A stretch of 64,000 nt of DNA, taken from contig CACYWZ010000003.1 of the NCBI GenBank assembly GCA_902778325.1, positions 1 through 64,000 of the forward strand. The letters run 5' to 3'. Below the pieces are notes generated by a model. It did no database searches, was not told the DNA's origin, and saw nothing but the letters and a program-made list of their open reading frames with translations. Both the position numbers and the translations under genes were made by a program. The DNA comes from an uncultured Spirochaetaceae bacterium. GTDB lineage: Bacteria; Spirochaetota; Spirochaetia; Treponematales; Treponemataceae. Of the stretch, positions 34,435 through 42,433 are shown piece by piece (position 1 is the stretch's first letter; each line of letters begins with the position of its first letter).

Positions 34435-34790
34435 TTTTATAAAGTCTTACAAAGCACATTCCGACTCACTGGCGGCGTTTATAAAGTCTTACAAAGCACG
34501 TTCCGACTCACCGACGGCATTTATAAAGTCTTACAAAGCGCATTCCGACTCACTGGCGGCGTTTGTAAAGTCTTACAAAGCATATTCCGACTCACCGACG
34601 GCGTTTATAAAGTCTTACAAACCTCATTCCGACTCACCGACGGCATTTATAAAATTATGGAAATGGCGTTCCGAGTCACTGGCGAGCTTTCCATGGTTGT
34701 GGAAAGGGCGTTCCGAGTCACTGGCGGGCTTTCCATGGTTATGGAAAGGGCATTCCGAGTCACTGGCGACGTTTCCTGATTTTTGGGAAA
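34435..34790. repeat. tandem array D, 42-bp unit, eight to nine copies with a core switch
   Basis: TTCCGA recurs at 34459, 34501, 34543, 34585, 34627, 34669, 34711 and 34753, exactly 42 bp apart. Early units carry the inverted repeat TTTGTAA-AGTC-TTACAAA (one unit perfect, others one mismatch); late units carry TTTCCAT-GGTT-ATGGAAA. Both arms changed together while the TTCCGA(C/G)TCACTGGCG flank stayed. Because 42 is a multiple of three, an open frame of 14-residue repeats runs through it by chance; no gene is supported. Confidence 0.93.
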
Positions 34791-34792
34791 AT

Positions 34793-34933
34793 GTCATTCT
34801 GAGCGGAGAACGGCGATTTAGCCGTTCGGAGTCGAAGAATCTGCTCCTTTTTTTTTCTAATGGCTTGGGCTTGTGGTTTTCTGGGCTAGATTCTTCGACT
34901 TCATTCGCTTACGCTCATTTCGCTCAGAATGAC
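34793..34933. repeat. large two-hairpin element (141 bp)
   Basis: GTCATTCTGAGCG ... CGCTCAGAATGAC ends, GTCGAAGAATCT and AGATTCTTCGAC inner arms, and an inner AACGGC / GCCGTT hairpin. A further direct repeat (AGAATGACACGGGGAGACCA) occurs at about 34926 and 35010. The gap 34272-35099 contains no gene. Confidence 0.85.
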
Positions 34934-35064
34934 ACGGGGAGACCATTTTGCATACGGTTTATTGGCGGAATGACACAATGCTTTCATTCGGCATATTGTC
35001 GGTTTTGCAGAATGACACGGGGAGACCATTCGGCATTGTCGGGTTGGCGGGGAGGAAGAGAGTT

Positions 35065-35092
35065 TTGCATTTTTTTCGATTTATGGTATGAT
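35065..35092 (+). promoter_or_regulatory. ybaK-family promoter, leaderless arrangement
   Basis: TTGCAT (35065-35070), 16-nt spacer, TATGAT (35087-35092), 7 nt, ATG at 35100. Confidence 0.6.
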
Positions 35093-35099
35093 GTTTTTT

Positions 35100-35588
35100 A
35101 TGAAAAAGACAAATGCAATGCGCATTCTTGACGGCGCAAAGATTAAATATGAGACGGCTTGTTACGATGACGACGGGGAGCACGCGCTTTCTCGCGGTGC
35201 GGCAGAGAAAACGGCGGAAAAGTTGGGAATCAATCCTGCGCAGGTTTTCAAGACTATCGTGATGAGGACGGAAACGAAGGAAGTTGTTGTTTTTTGTCAG
35301 AGCGCAATTCACGAGATAAATCTCAAAAAGGCGAGGGCGGCTTGTGGCGCGAAGGACATAAATCCTGTGAAAAGCGAGGAGCTTCTGGGCTTGACGGGCT
35401 ATGTTCGTGGCGGCTGCTCTCCTCTTGGAATGAAGAAGAAGTTTCGCACTTTCATTGACGAGAGCGCGAGGTCGTTCGAGAAAATCTATGTGAGCGCGGG
35501 TGTTCGCGGTGAGCAGCTTTGTCTTAATCCTGAGGATTTGGCGTCTGCTTGTTCTGCTGCTTTTTGTGATTTGGTTCTTGAGGGCTAA
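35100..35588 (+). CDS. ybaK: YbaK/EbsC-family aminoacyl-tRNA deacylase
   Basis: 162 residues from the ATG at 35100. YbaK-type enzymes hydrolyse mischarged Cys-tRNA(Pro). Family marks are QVFKTIVMRTE (the conserved Lys), the YVRGGCSPLGMKKKF loop, and the C-terminal VYVSAGVRGEQL-like strand (here IYVSAGVRGEQLCLNPEDL). The ATG is chosen over two upstream ATGs because those lie inside the -10 box. Followed after 2 nt by a lipoprotein gene. Confidence 0.9.
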   Translation: MKKTNAMRILDGAKIKYETACYDDDGEHALSRGAAEKTAEKLGINPAQVFKTIVMRTETKEVVVFCQSAIHEINLKKARAACGAKDINPVKSEELLGLTGYVRGGCSPLGMKKKFRTFIDESARSFEKIYVSAGVRGEQLCLNPEDLASACSAAFCDLVLEG

Positions 35589-35590
35589 AA

Positions 35591-36331
35591 ATGTTCAGGC
35601 TTGATTTTAAAAAATATGTGTTTCTTTCTTTTTTGTCGCTCTCTTTTTTTTCTTGCGAAAGGCAGAACTTCATTGAGGACACGGCGCTGAAACTCAACGC
35701 GGAAGGCGCGATTCAGCTTGATGTTCAGCCTTATTCGAAGGCGGAAGGAGAAGAGCAGAAGTGGCATTTTGCGGAAAAAAAGATTTGTGTGATTTTTGGC
35801 TACAACTACAACAATGACGAGTTTGTCAATGAGGCGCTCTCTCTTTTTTCGCGCGAGTACGGGCTTGCAGAGGACGGCGGGCTTGTTCTGCCTCTTGTTT
35901 ATCCGAAGGATTTTTTGCACAGCGGTCGCGCCCGCATTTCTTCGCTCAAGGATTTGGTGAGCGATTATATGCTCGACGGTATGATTATTCTTGGCGCTCC
36001 AGAGGCGACTCACCGCGCTCTTGGCGTGATTGAGGACGAGTTCGGCGGGAAAAAGCCTTATCCTGTAGCATCGTTTTTTCCTCAGGACGATATGCTTGGG
36101 ATTGAGTCGACTTGTGATTTGGTGTTCGAGAAGGGAGGGGATATTTCAAAGGACGATATGCTTTCGATTTTGATGTCGTGTGTTGAATATCTTTCTTCTT
36201 GTGCAGCGCCTCTTGAGCGGCTTTCTGAAATTGAGCACGCAAAACTTCTTCTTGGCGAAAAGCACACGATAAAGCGTTATATTGACAATGACACGGGTCT
36301 TGTGCCTGAAAATCACTTTATTTTGGAATAG
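35591..36331 (+). CDS. putative lipoprotein, periplasmic-binding-like
   Basis: 246 residues with a lipoprotein signal (YVFLSFLSLSFFSCER, Cys22). The mature part has alternating hydrophobic strands and helices (KICVIFGYNYNN, LDGMIILGAPE, KKPYPVASFFPQDD), reminiscent of half of a periplasmic-binding-protein fold. Family not recognised with confidence. It follows ybaK by 2 nt and precedes a phosphodiesterase by 33 nt, so all three may be one transcript. Confidence 0.75.
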   Translation: MFRLDFKKYVFLSFLSLSFFSCERQNFIEDTALKLNAEGAIQLDVQPYSKAEGEEQKWHFAEKKICVIFGYNYNNDEFVNEALSLFSREYGLAEDGGLVLPLVYPKDFLHSGRARISSLKDLVSDYMLDGMIILGAPEATHRALGVIEDEFGGKKPYPVASFFPQDDMLGIESTCDLVFEKGGDISKDDMLSILMSCVEYLSSCAAPLERLSEIEHAKLLLGEKHTIKRYIDNDTGLVPENHFILE

Positions 36332-36364
36332 CCTTTTTGAAAAGATGGGCAAAATCGGAGCAAT

Positions 36365-37036
36365 ATGGATTTAACTGATGCAATTCAGCTTCCGTCAGGG
36401 CTTTGGGGAAGCGCAAAGGACATAGCAAATGTTTGCCAGAAGGACAAAGTTCGCGCTCTTGTGCTTTCGGATTCTCATTTTTATCGCTCTGTTGTCAGCG
36501 CTATAATCACTTGTCACAAAGATGCGGATATTTTGATTTTCTGCGGTGACGGAATCGGCGATATTATCGAAAATGCTGCAGATTTGCCGCCGCTCGTGGC
36601 TTTTGTGCGCGGAAACAACGACAGCGGGACTTATCCTTTTGCTTTTGGGGAGCGTTTGGAGTATCTCAAGATTCCAAAAACGCTTTTGTTTTCTATTGCT
36701 GATGTTCCTGTTCTTTTGACGCACGGGGACGGTTTTAGTTTTTTTGACCCTGTTGGCGACAGCGTTATTGCGGCTCGTATGGAAGGCGCTTCTGTTGTGA
36801 TTTCGGGGCATACTCACCGCAGTCTTTTCGCAAAGAAGAACGGTGTTCTTTGTATAAATCCCGGAAGTGTTTCGCGTCCGCGCGGGTGTCCTGCGAGTTT
36901 TGCGATTCTTGATTTTGAGCGTGGAAAGAGTTTTCCGAGCTATGAGTTTTTCAAGATTGAGGCAGACGGGAGCAATTCTTCTTTTTTGTTCAAGCCTTTT
37001 ACGCCAAAAGAGTTCATTGATGACTGGCTTTTGTAG
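36365..37036 (+). CDS. YfcE/MJ0936-type metallophosphoesterase
   Basis: 223 residues. Two-metal phosphoesterase motifs in order: Asp36-Ser-His38 (LVLSDSHF), FCGDGIGD, RGNNDS, LTHGDGF and SGHTHRS. The NPGSVSRPRG end is typical of the YfcE family, small phosphodiesterases. An N-terminal extension of about 28 residues precedes the core. GGAG ribosome site; a strong terminator follows. Confidence 0.9.
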   Translation: MDLTDAIQLPSGLWGSAKDIANVCQKDKVRALVLSDSHFYRSVVSAIITCHKDADILIFCGDGIGDIIENAADLPPLVAFVRGNNDSGTYPFAFGERLEYLKIPKTLLFSIADVPVLLTHGDGFSFFDPVGDSVIAARMEGASVVISGHTHRSLFAKKNGVLCINPGSVSRPRGCPASFAILDFERGKSFPSYEFFKIEADGSNSSFLFKPFTPKEFIDDWLL

Positions 37037-37079
37037 ATTTTTGGGTATTTTTGACACATTTTTGTTTTTATAATTGTTT

Positions 37080-37118
37080 CCGACGATTGCTTTTTTGCGT
37101 TATATCGTCGGTTTTTTA
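37080..37118 (+). terminator. terminator of the phosphodiesterase gene
   Basis: CCGACGAT / ATCGTCGG stem with TTTTTT tail. Confidence 0.92.
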
Positions 37119-37131
37119 TTTTTTTTGAACT

Positions 37132-37146
37132 TGGCACGGCTTTTGC
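37132..37146 (+). promoter_or_regulatory. sigma-54-type promoter of hsp20
   Basis: TGGCAC-GGCTT-TTGC: the GG of the -24 and GC of the -12 box are separated by exactly 10 nt, the canonical sigma-54 spacing. It leads into a leader of about 65 nt and AGGAGGT before the ATG at 37226. No activator-binding site is evident. Confidence 0.72.
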
Positions 37147-37225
37147 TTTTAGTTAAGTGTAAGGTGAAACAAAAGAAGCCTTGCAAAAAAACTTTTAGCA
37201 ACTTTTTGTACTTAGGAGGTACATT

Positions 37226-37663
37226 ATGATAAACGAACTTTCAATTCTTGATGACATTTTTAACTCTGCTTATGCGGCGTTCCCTGAGCTTTCTTGCCCA
37301 AGCTATTCACCAGATGTTGATGTTCTTGAAACAAAGAACATGTACACTATAAGTATGAATCTTCCGGGCTTGACTGAAAAGGATGTGGATATCAGTTTGA
37401 AAGATGGCATTTTGACTGTCGCTTCTGCAAAAACAGAGGAGACAAAGAACGAGAAGTCTGAGGAGAATGCCGAGAATGATGAGGATAAGGCGGTCTATCT
37501 TATCCGCGAGCGCCACACTATGGAGTTTGCTCGTTCTTTCAAGCTCCCTCGCGATACTGACCACGCTTCTATCAATGCGTCTTTCAAGAATGGCGTTCTT
37601 GAGGTGAATATTCCTCGAAAAGAAGCCGAGCAGCCAAAGCGCATTGCGATTACTGCCGCATAA
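37226..37663 (+). CDS. Hsp20/alpha-crystallin small heat-shock protein
   Basis: 145 residues. The alpha-crystallin domain (about 28-138) has the TISMNLPGLTEKDVDISLKD strand pair and the C-terminal FKNGVLEVNIPRK motif; a short acidic insert (about 74-90) widens the loop. It is an ATP-independent holdase that forms oligomers and keeps unfolded proteins soluble. The promoter looks sigma-54 dependent, unusual for this family and different from sigma-32 or HrcA/CIRCE control. Confidence 0.94.
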   Translation: MINELSILDDIFNSAYAAFPELSCPSYSPDVDVLETKNMYTISMNLPGLTEKDVDISLKDGILTVASAKTEETKNEKSEENAENDEDKAVYLIRERHTMEFARSFKLPRDTDHASINASFKNGVLEVNIPRKEAEQPKRIAITAA

Positions 37664-37715
37664 ATCTTGATTTTGTGCTTTTTACCAGCCATATATAAGC
37701 AAACCCTCTTGCCTT

Positions 37716-37752
37716 CAGGCTTCCGTATTTTTGCGGGAGCCTGTTTTTTTTT
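37716..37752 (+). terminator. terminator of hsp20
   Basis: CAGGCTTCCG ... CGGGAGCCTG stem followed by a long T-run. Confidence 0.92.
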
Positions 37753-37780
37753 GTGGGGAGATTTTTTTAGGCGATAATGC

Positions 37781-38140
37781 TTAATTTTTCACGACATCGG
37801 TGTAAATCGCCGAAATGCCTTGTTGCAAATAAGAATTGCGCTCGGTTGTATTGTTGACGGTGTGAAGATATTGTGAGATGTTGGCATTTTTGAATGGTGC
37901 AAAATATGTCGGAGTCCAGTAATACCAATATGTGAAGCCTAAAAGTTCGTGTTTTTTTGCAAAATTGATGAGTGTTTGGACATCTCGCTCTTTTTCTGTT
38001 GTGGCATAAAGTGTGTAAATGATATTCTTAAAGCCGAGAGCGCGGATTTCGTCGTATTCGCTTGCATGAGTGCAGACGAGGCAATTGTCACTCGTAATGC
38101 GAAAATCAATTTCAGAAACGGTGTTTCCAAGCGCATAGCA
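37781..38140 (-). pseudogene. remnant of a glycerophosphodiester phosphodiesterase-like gene
   Basis: Minus-strand reading without a start codon: GNTVSEIDFRITSDNCLVCTH near the 5' end matches the GDPD substrate-binding region (E-x-D then H of the family), then EYDEIRALGFKNIIYTLYA and FTYWYYWTPTYFA near the 3' end resemble C-terminal GDPD strands, ending IYTDVVKN. An in-frame stop at 38141 closes it upstream and the central part of the barrel is missing, so an internal deletion plus 5' loss is likely. Confidence 0.65.
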
Positions 38141-38189
38141 TTAGCATTGGTGAATTTTTATTAAAAATCTCTTTTTTTGGTGGCACATA

Positions 38190-38530
38190 AAATGTTTTTT
38201 TTCTGTTTTCTTAAGAAAGTATTGAAACAATAAATGTTTTTTCGCGTTTTCTTAAAAAGGTATTGAAACAACAAATGTTGTAACCCTGTTTTCTTAAAAA
38301 AGTGTTGAAACAATAAATGTTTTTTGCCGTTTTCTTAAGAAAGTATTGAAAAACTAAATAGGTTAACCCTGTTTTCTTAAAAAAGTGTTGAAAAACTAAA
38401 TAGTTTAACCCGTTTTCTTAAGAAAGTATTGAAAACCTAAATAGGTTAACCTCATTTTCTTAAGAAAGTATTGAAAACCTAAATAGGTTAGCCCCATTTT
38501 CTTGAAAAAGTATTGAAAAACTAAATGACG
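38190..38530. repeat. tandem array E, 41-42-bp unit, eight copies
   Basis: TTTTCTT recurs at 38206, 38247, 38289, 38330, 38372, 38413, 38455 and 38497, steps of 41 and 42. The core is the palindrome TTTCTTAAGAAA, in some units degraded to TTTCTTAAAAAA; the flank (GTATTGAAAA.CTAAATAGG) is conserved. It adjoins the terminator of the next gene. Confidence 0.93.
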
Positions 38531-38533
38531 CAA

Positions 38534-38568
38534 TAAAAAAGACTGCGATATATTTCGCAGTCCTTTTT
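38534..38568 (-). terminator. terminator of the MBL-fold gene
   Basis: GACTGCGA / TCGCAGTC stem with a T-run on the minus strand. Confidence 0.9.
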
Positions 38569-38571
38569 TTA

Positions 38572-39210
38572 TCAGTATTGGTCTTCTGCAAGCAAATAGC
38601 CGTAGGTGCCATGTCCTGGATAGACTTTCAAATCACCATCAAGGTTGTAAAGTCGTCGCAGGCTTTTTGTCATTTCGCTCATGCTTCCGTCAAAAAAATC
38701 TGTGCGCCCGTAAGAGTGGAAAAAAAGCGTGTCGCCTGAAATCAGAACTCGCTCTTTTTCGTTCAGCAAACAAATGCTTCCTGGCGAATGTCCTGGCGTG
38801 TGAAGCACCTTCCACAATGCAAGCGCATTGTTAAGCCTTTCGTTTTTGCTTGGAATCACGTCATAAAGTGTTTGCCCTTCGCTCAAAAATCCTGTTGCTT
38901 CAGGCAGATTTGCGAAATCGTTTGCATCATCAAAGCAAATATGCTGTTGCGCTTCAAAAGAATCCTTCCCGATATATTTTGCATCTTCTTTGTGAATCAA
39001 AATCGGAACATCCGGATAATTTTTGTGAAACGGTTTTAGCGCTTCAACATGGTCGTAATGCCCATGCGTCAGAATAACTGCAACAGGATTCTTCCCATCA
39101 AGCGAAAACTCTCCGGATGGGTCAACGATGAAAACATTTTCTTCGTCAAGATTGACAACAAGCGTGTTTTGATAATCGAAATGTCGAGTGGCAAAAACTT
39201 TTATTTCCAT
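38572..39210 (-). CDS. MBL-fold metallo-hydrolase (glyoxalase II-like)
   Basis: 212 residues. Metal-site motifs: THGHYDH, HTPGHSPG, ISGDTLF and the C-terminal PGHG. The layout is that of the short YcbL-type hydroxyacylglutathione-hydrolase-like proteins; the true substrate is unknown. Starts 8 nt after the DbpA-domain gene and is probably co-transcribed with it. Confidence 0.9.
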   Translation of the reverse strand: MEIKVFATRHFDYQNTLVVNLDEENVFIVDPSGEFSLDGKNPVAVILTHGHYDHVEALKPFHKNYPDVPILIHKEDAKYIGKDSFEAQQHICFDDANDFANLPEATGFLSEGQTLYDVIPSKNERLNNALALWKVLHTPGHSPGSICLLNEKERVLISGDTLFFHSYGRTDFFDGSMSEMTKSLRRLYNLDGDLKVYPGHGTYGYLLAEDQY

Positions 39211-39217
39211 ATGAATC

Positions 39218-39901
39218 TCAAACGAGTGTCTGTGAAACTTCTTCAGTGGCTTGCAAAGCGCTTTCCTGCTCTGAAGATGTGCTTTCTGTGCTTGCTTCGC
39301 TCTCTGAATCCTTGTCGTCAGAGCGCTGTTTTGAATAACTTACGCTGAGTTTTCTTCCGCGATAATCATATCCGTTGAGCGCTGCAATTGCTTTTTCTGC
39401 GTCCTCTTTGAAAAGCTGAACGAAAGAATAATTTGCAAGAACCTTGATGTTTCCGATTCTTTCTCTTTCCAATCCAGCAACGCTTGCAACAAGTCCTACG
39501 AGGTCGCGCGGATAAACATGGCGATTTCGTCCGATTCCGATGAAAATTGTTGCAGCAAGAGACTCGTCGATAACGATTCTTGGCGCTTTTTCTATTTTTT
39601 CTGTCTTTTCAGTTTCTGTGCGAGAGCTGTTTTCTTCTGCTCTGTTCTTTGAAGGGCGCTCTGCACGCTCTTCGCTGCGGCTTCTGCGGCTTGGACGACG
39701 TGTATTTTCTTCGCTCAAAAGCATTTTTGTGAGGAATGCTGCAACATAAGAGCGGCGACCGAGAGGAATACATTTTTTGAAAATTTTTCTGAGGCGTGCG
39801 AGTTCGTCAGGGTCTGCTTCGTGCTCAACTTTTTTCAAAACGTCATTAAGAAATGCTGTCATCTGTTCTTCTTTTATTTCTGCTTCAATTTTATTAGACA
39901 T
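39218..39901 (-). CDS. stand-alone DbpA-type RNA-binding domain protein
   Basis: 227 residues. An N-terminal helical part (1-65), an Arg/Ser/Glu-rich linker (RRPSRRSRSEERAERPSKNR, about 73-110), then a DbpA-like RRM (about 115-195; ATIFIGIGRNRHVYPRDLV ... NYSFVQLF ... GYDYRGRKLSVSYSK) as found at the C-terminus of DEAD-box helicases, and a Ser/Glu-rich tail. There is no helicase core. The domain binds structured RNA (23S rRNA in DbpA), so a ribosome-assembly or RNA-chaperone role is plausible. Confidence 0.82.
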   Translation of the reverse strand: MSNKIEAEIKEEQMTAFLNDVLKKVEHEADPDELARLRKIFKKCIPLGRRSYVAAFLTKMLLSEENTRRPSRRSRSEERAERPSKNRAEENSSRTETEKTEKIEKAPRIVIDESLAATIFIGIGRNRHVYPRDLVGLVASVAGLERERIGNIKVLANYSFVQLFKEDAEKAIAALNGYDYRGRKLSVSYSKQRSDDKDSESEASTESTSSEQESALQATEEVSQTLV

Positions 39902-39926
39902 AATTGTAATTCTCCATGTAAAAAAA

Positions 39927-40823
39927 TTATTCGGATTTCAAATCGGTCAAATAGCAAGAGCCAACGTTTTTAAATCCGAACATTGTAAAAATTCCTTTCA
40001 TATTTTTGCTTGCAATGGCATCTGTGATAATCACTTTCTGAATGCCCTTTGCTTTTAAATCCGAAAAAAATCGCTCCAACAATGATTTTGCAATACCAAG
40101 TCCACGAAATTCTTCAAGCACGAAAAGCGCTGTGATAACAAAAACGCTCTTTTCTTCCTCTGAAGCAAAAGAACCTGTAACACAGCCCACAAAATCGCCA
40201 GAAACGCTTTTACAAATAATCCCCGTTTCTTTTTTTCCAAACTCAAAATGATAGCGATTTATGGCGCAAATTGTATTGGCTATATCCTCAGCGTCATTCT
40301 CTTTGCAAGAAGCAGCAGAAACTTTGTCTATTGATTGCAAAATCATTTTCTTTTCAGTTTGAGCGTTGTAAGGCTGAAATACGAAATCAGAAAGCACCAG
40401 TTCATCTGTGTCTTCGATTTCGCTGTCCAAAACTTCCAGACCCCACATTTCACGAAGAGCGTTATACCATTGATAAACACGTGCGCTCATCTTTTTGTTC
40501 TTGAAAAGATGCCACTTTTTTTCAACGTCAGGATACTCTCGGATAACCTGCTTAAAGTTCTTGAAAACACCGCGTCCTGAACGAATAACATCTTTTAGTG
40601 CTTGTGATGCGCTTGGAGAATGCAAATTGAAAGCAAACTCCTCCAAAAGCGCAAAGCCATCCGCAGATGTCCATTCAGGAAGCGCAAAAATCGTATCTTC
40701 ATCAGGAGTTCCCGAAAAAGCAACGACATCAGCATTTTTTGCATCAAGAGCAGATTTTTCCTTTTGATTCTCCATCGCGAAAAGGATTTTTTGCAAAAGC
40801 CCTTCGCTAAGCTCAAACGTCAT
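39927..40823 (-). CDS. UPF0158-GNAT fusion protein
   Basis: 298 residues. The N-terminal half resembles UPF0158: SGRGVFKNFKQVIREYPDVE followed by an aromatic W-x-x-F region and a YQWYNAL helix. The C-terminal half (about 150-298) is a GNAT acetyltransferase with the acetyl-CoA loop in FVLEEFRGLGIAKSLLERF. The target of the acetylation is unknown. It lies 10 nt after clpP and may be co-transcribed. Confidence 0.82.
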   Translation of the reverse strand: MTFELSEGLLQKILFAMENQKEKSALDAKNADVVAFSGTPDEDTIFALPEWTSADGFALLEEFAFNLHSPSASQALKDVIRSGRGVFKNFKQVIREYPDVEKKWHLFKNKKMSARVYQWYNALREMWGLEVLDSEIEDTDELVLSDFVFQPYNAQTEKKMILQSIDKVSAASCKENDAEDIANTICAINRYHFEFGKKETGIICKSVSGDFVGCVTGSFASEEEKSVFVITALFVLEEFRGLGIAKSLLERFFSDLKAKGIQKVIITDAIASKNMKGIFTMFGFKNVGSCYLTDLKSE

Positions 40824-40833
40824 TATTTTTCAC

Positions 40834-41448
40834 CTAGTTCAAATCGGAGCGTGCCCTGATAATGCGGCTGACAAGTCCGTATTCAATAGCTTCATCTGCT
40901 GTGAGCCAATAATCACGGTCGGTGTCTTTTGTAACCTGCTCAATATCTTTTCCAGTTGCTTCTGAAATAATCTTGTTGAGTTTTGCGCGAGTCTTTGCAA
41001 GCTCCTGCGCGTGAATCTCGATATCAGTTGCAACACCCCTAATTCCGCTCATTGGCTGGTGAATAAGATACTGGCTGTTTGGAAGAGCAACACGGCGCTC
41101 CTTTGGAACAGCAAGCAGAATAAGAGCAGCAGCACTTGCGACAAGACCCATTCCAATGAGAGTTACAGGCGCGTTGATAAAGCGAATCATATCGAAAATC
41201 GCAAAACCCGCCTCGACATCTCCTCCAGGAGAATCGATATACATACGAATTGGCTCAGAAGAATCTGCTTCCATCATAAGAAGGTCGCGAACGATTTTCT
41301 CTGCAAGTTCTTTGTTTATCTCTCCGCTCAAAATAATCTGTCTTGTTTTGAGGAATTTCTCTGCAAGGGGGTCAGCTCCCGCCTTTTTGTCTTCCTTTTT
41401 TTCTTCTTCGTCCTCATCGTTCAAAACGATGTTAAATGAGTTTTTCAT
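40834..41448 (-). CDS. clpP: ATP-dependent Clp protease proteolytic subunit
   Basis: 204 residues from the ATG at 41448; an ATG one codon upstream (41451) sits too close to GGGGGA. The catalytic triad is present: Ser in GLVASAAAL, His in YLIHQPMSG and Asp in DTDRDYW. The N-terminus carries a charged extension (LNDEDEEEKKEDKKAG), longer than in classical ClpP, and the Ser loop differs from the usual A-A-S-M-G, so this may be the divergent second ClpP of spirochaetes. Confidence 0.93.
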   Translation of the reverse strand: MKNSFNIVLNDEDEEEKKEDKKAGADPLAEKFLKTRQIILSGEINKELAEKIVRDLLMMEADSSEPIRMYIDSPGGDVEAGFAIFDMIRFINAPVTLIGMGLVASAAALILLAVPKERRVALPNSQYLIHQPMSGIRGVATDIEIHAQELAKTRAKLNKIISEATGKDIEQVTKDTDRDYWLTADEAIEYGLVSRIIRARSDLN

Positions 41449-41526
41449 CATTCCCCCAAAAAAAATTATGATTGTCTATAGTAGCGAAAAAGCGCTTTTC
41501 TGTCCACGTTTTTCTAATAAATCTGC

Positions 41527-42348
41527 TTACGGATACGCCTTGAAATCCTGAACCACGCTAATTGCAGATTCGATTTTGTAATCAGGGAACGTCTTTTGAG
41601 CCACTGACATTGCTTTTTCGACAAGTGCCGACGAATCAGCAACACCCTGAAGAGTCAATGTCGTTCCGCTGATGACAGCGTGCAAGAAGTTGATGTTGAG
41701 ATTATATTCAAAAACGAGTTTGTTTACCAAACGCTGTGCGCTGAGAAGCTCCTCGACCTTTTTCTTTCCCTCGGCTTCTTTTTCTGGTGTCACGACAATG
41801 TCCTTCAGTTCCTTGAGAATCTTCACCGAAGAATCAACATCGAGCATTCCAGTGTTCAAAACGAGGTGATAATGTGTTGCGTCCTCGTTGTCCACGTTGA
41901 AGAAACTCTTGTGAAAACCGACGCGGTTTGCGGCGCTTTCGCTGATACGCTGCTTTGCCTGCTTGTCTTCCCAGCCGAACTCCTGCTTGAGCCTCTCCAT
42001 TCTGACAGCCTCGTTTGCCACAAAACGAACAGCAAAATGATTCGGCAAATTCTCCAAGATAACGAATGAGCCGCGCCCGATTAAAATGCAGTTGTCCTTT
42101 GCAGCAGCCTCAAGAACAGCGAGCTGAAGGTAATCGAGATATTCGTCGCGGTCTTTCGCCAAAGACGCAAAGAAACCTGGCTTTCGCTCATCGTATTTCT
42201 TTAGCTTTTCAGCGGGAAAACCGAGCTCAACAATGCGTGCTTCTATATCTTTTCGACCGATAAACTTGTAGCCGATTTCTTTGGCAAGAGCCGTCGCGAT
42301 TTCGTCTCCCAGCGCGGCAACTTGTCTGGAAATAGTAATAACAGCCAT
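41527..42348 (-). CDS. cytidylate-kinase-like protein with C-terminal BON-like domain
   Basis: 273 residues. It begins with the ITISRQVAALGDEIATALA nucleotide-binding segment of the cytidylate-kinase-like (AAA_33/Cytidylate_kin_2) group, which differs from normal P-loops; LIGRGSFVIL and an Arg-rich lid follow. Residues about 205-270 (GTTLTLQGVADSSALVEKA) look like a BON-type beta-alpha domain. Substrate unproven. GGAGGG ribosome site. Confidence 0.82.
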   Translation of the reverse strand: MAVITISRQVAALGDEIATALAKEIGYKFIGRKDIEARIVELGFPAEKLKKYDERKPGFFASLAKDRDEYLDYLQLAVLEAAAKDNCILIGRGSFVILENLPNHFAVRFVANEAVRMERLKQEFGWEDKQAKQRISESAANRVGFHKSFFNVDNEDATHYHLVLNTGMLDVDSSVKILKELKDIVVTPEKEAEGKKKVEELLSAQRLVNKLVFEYNLNINFLHAVISGTTLTLQGVADSSALVEKAMSVAQKTFPDYKIESAISVVQDFKAYP

Positions 42349-42433
42349 CTTTTCCCTCCTGACAATATTTTCAGTTTGCTATAACATATATGATAAAGAC
42401 AATCTGCAAGAAAGTCAAAAGGAAACAAACTAA

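Noticed and set aside
34349-35131. Open reading frame of about 260 codons with 14-residue repeats
   Set aside because: It arises because array D has a 42-bp period, a multiple of three. There is no ribosome site, and the frame runs on through palindromic elements.
40834-41451. Loss of the ClpP active site
   Set aside because: The serine loop looks different (GLVASAAAL) but the Ser, His and Asp of the triad are all present.
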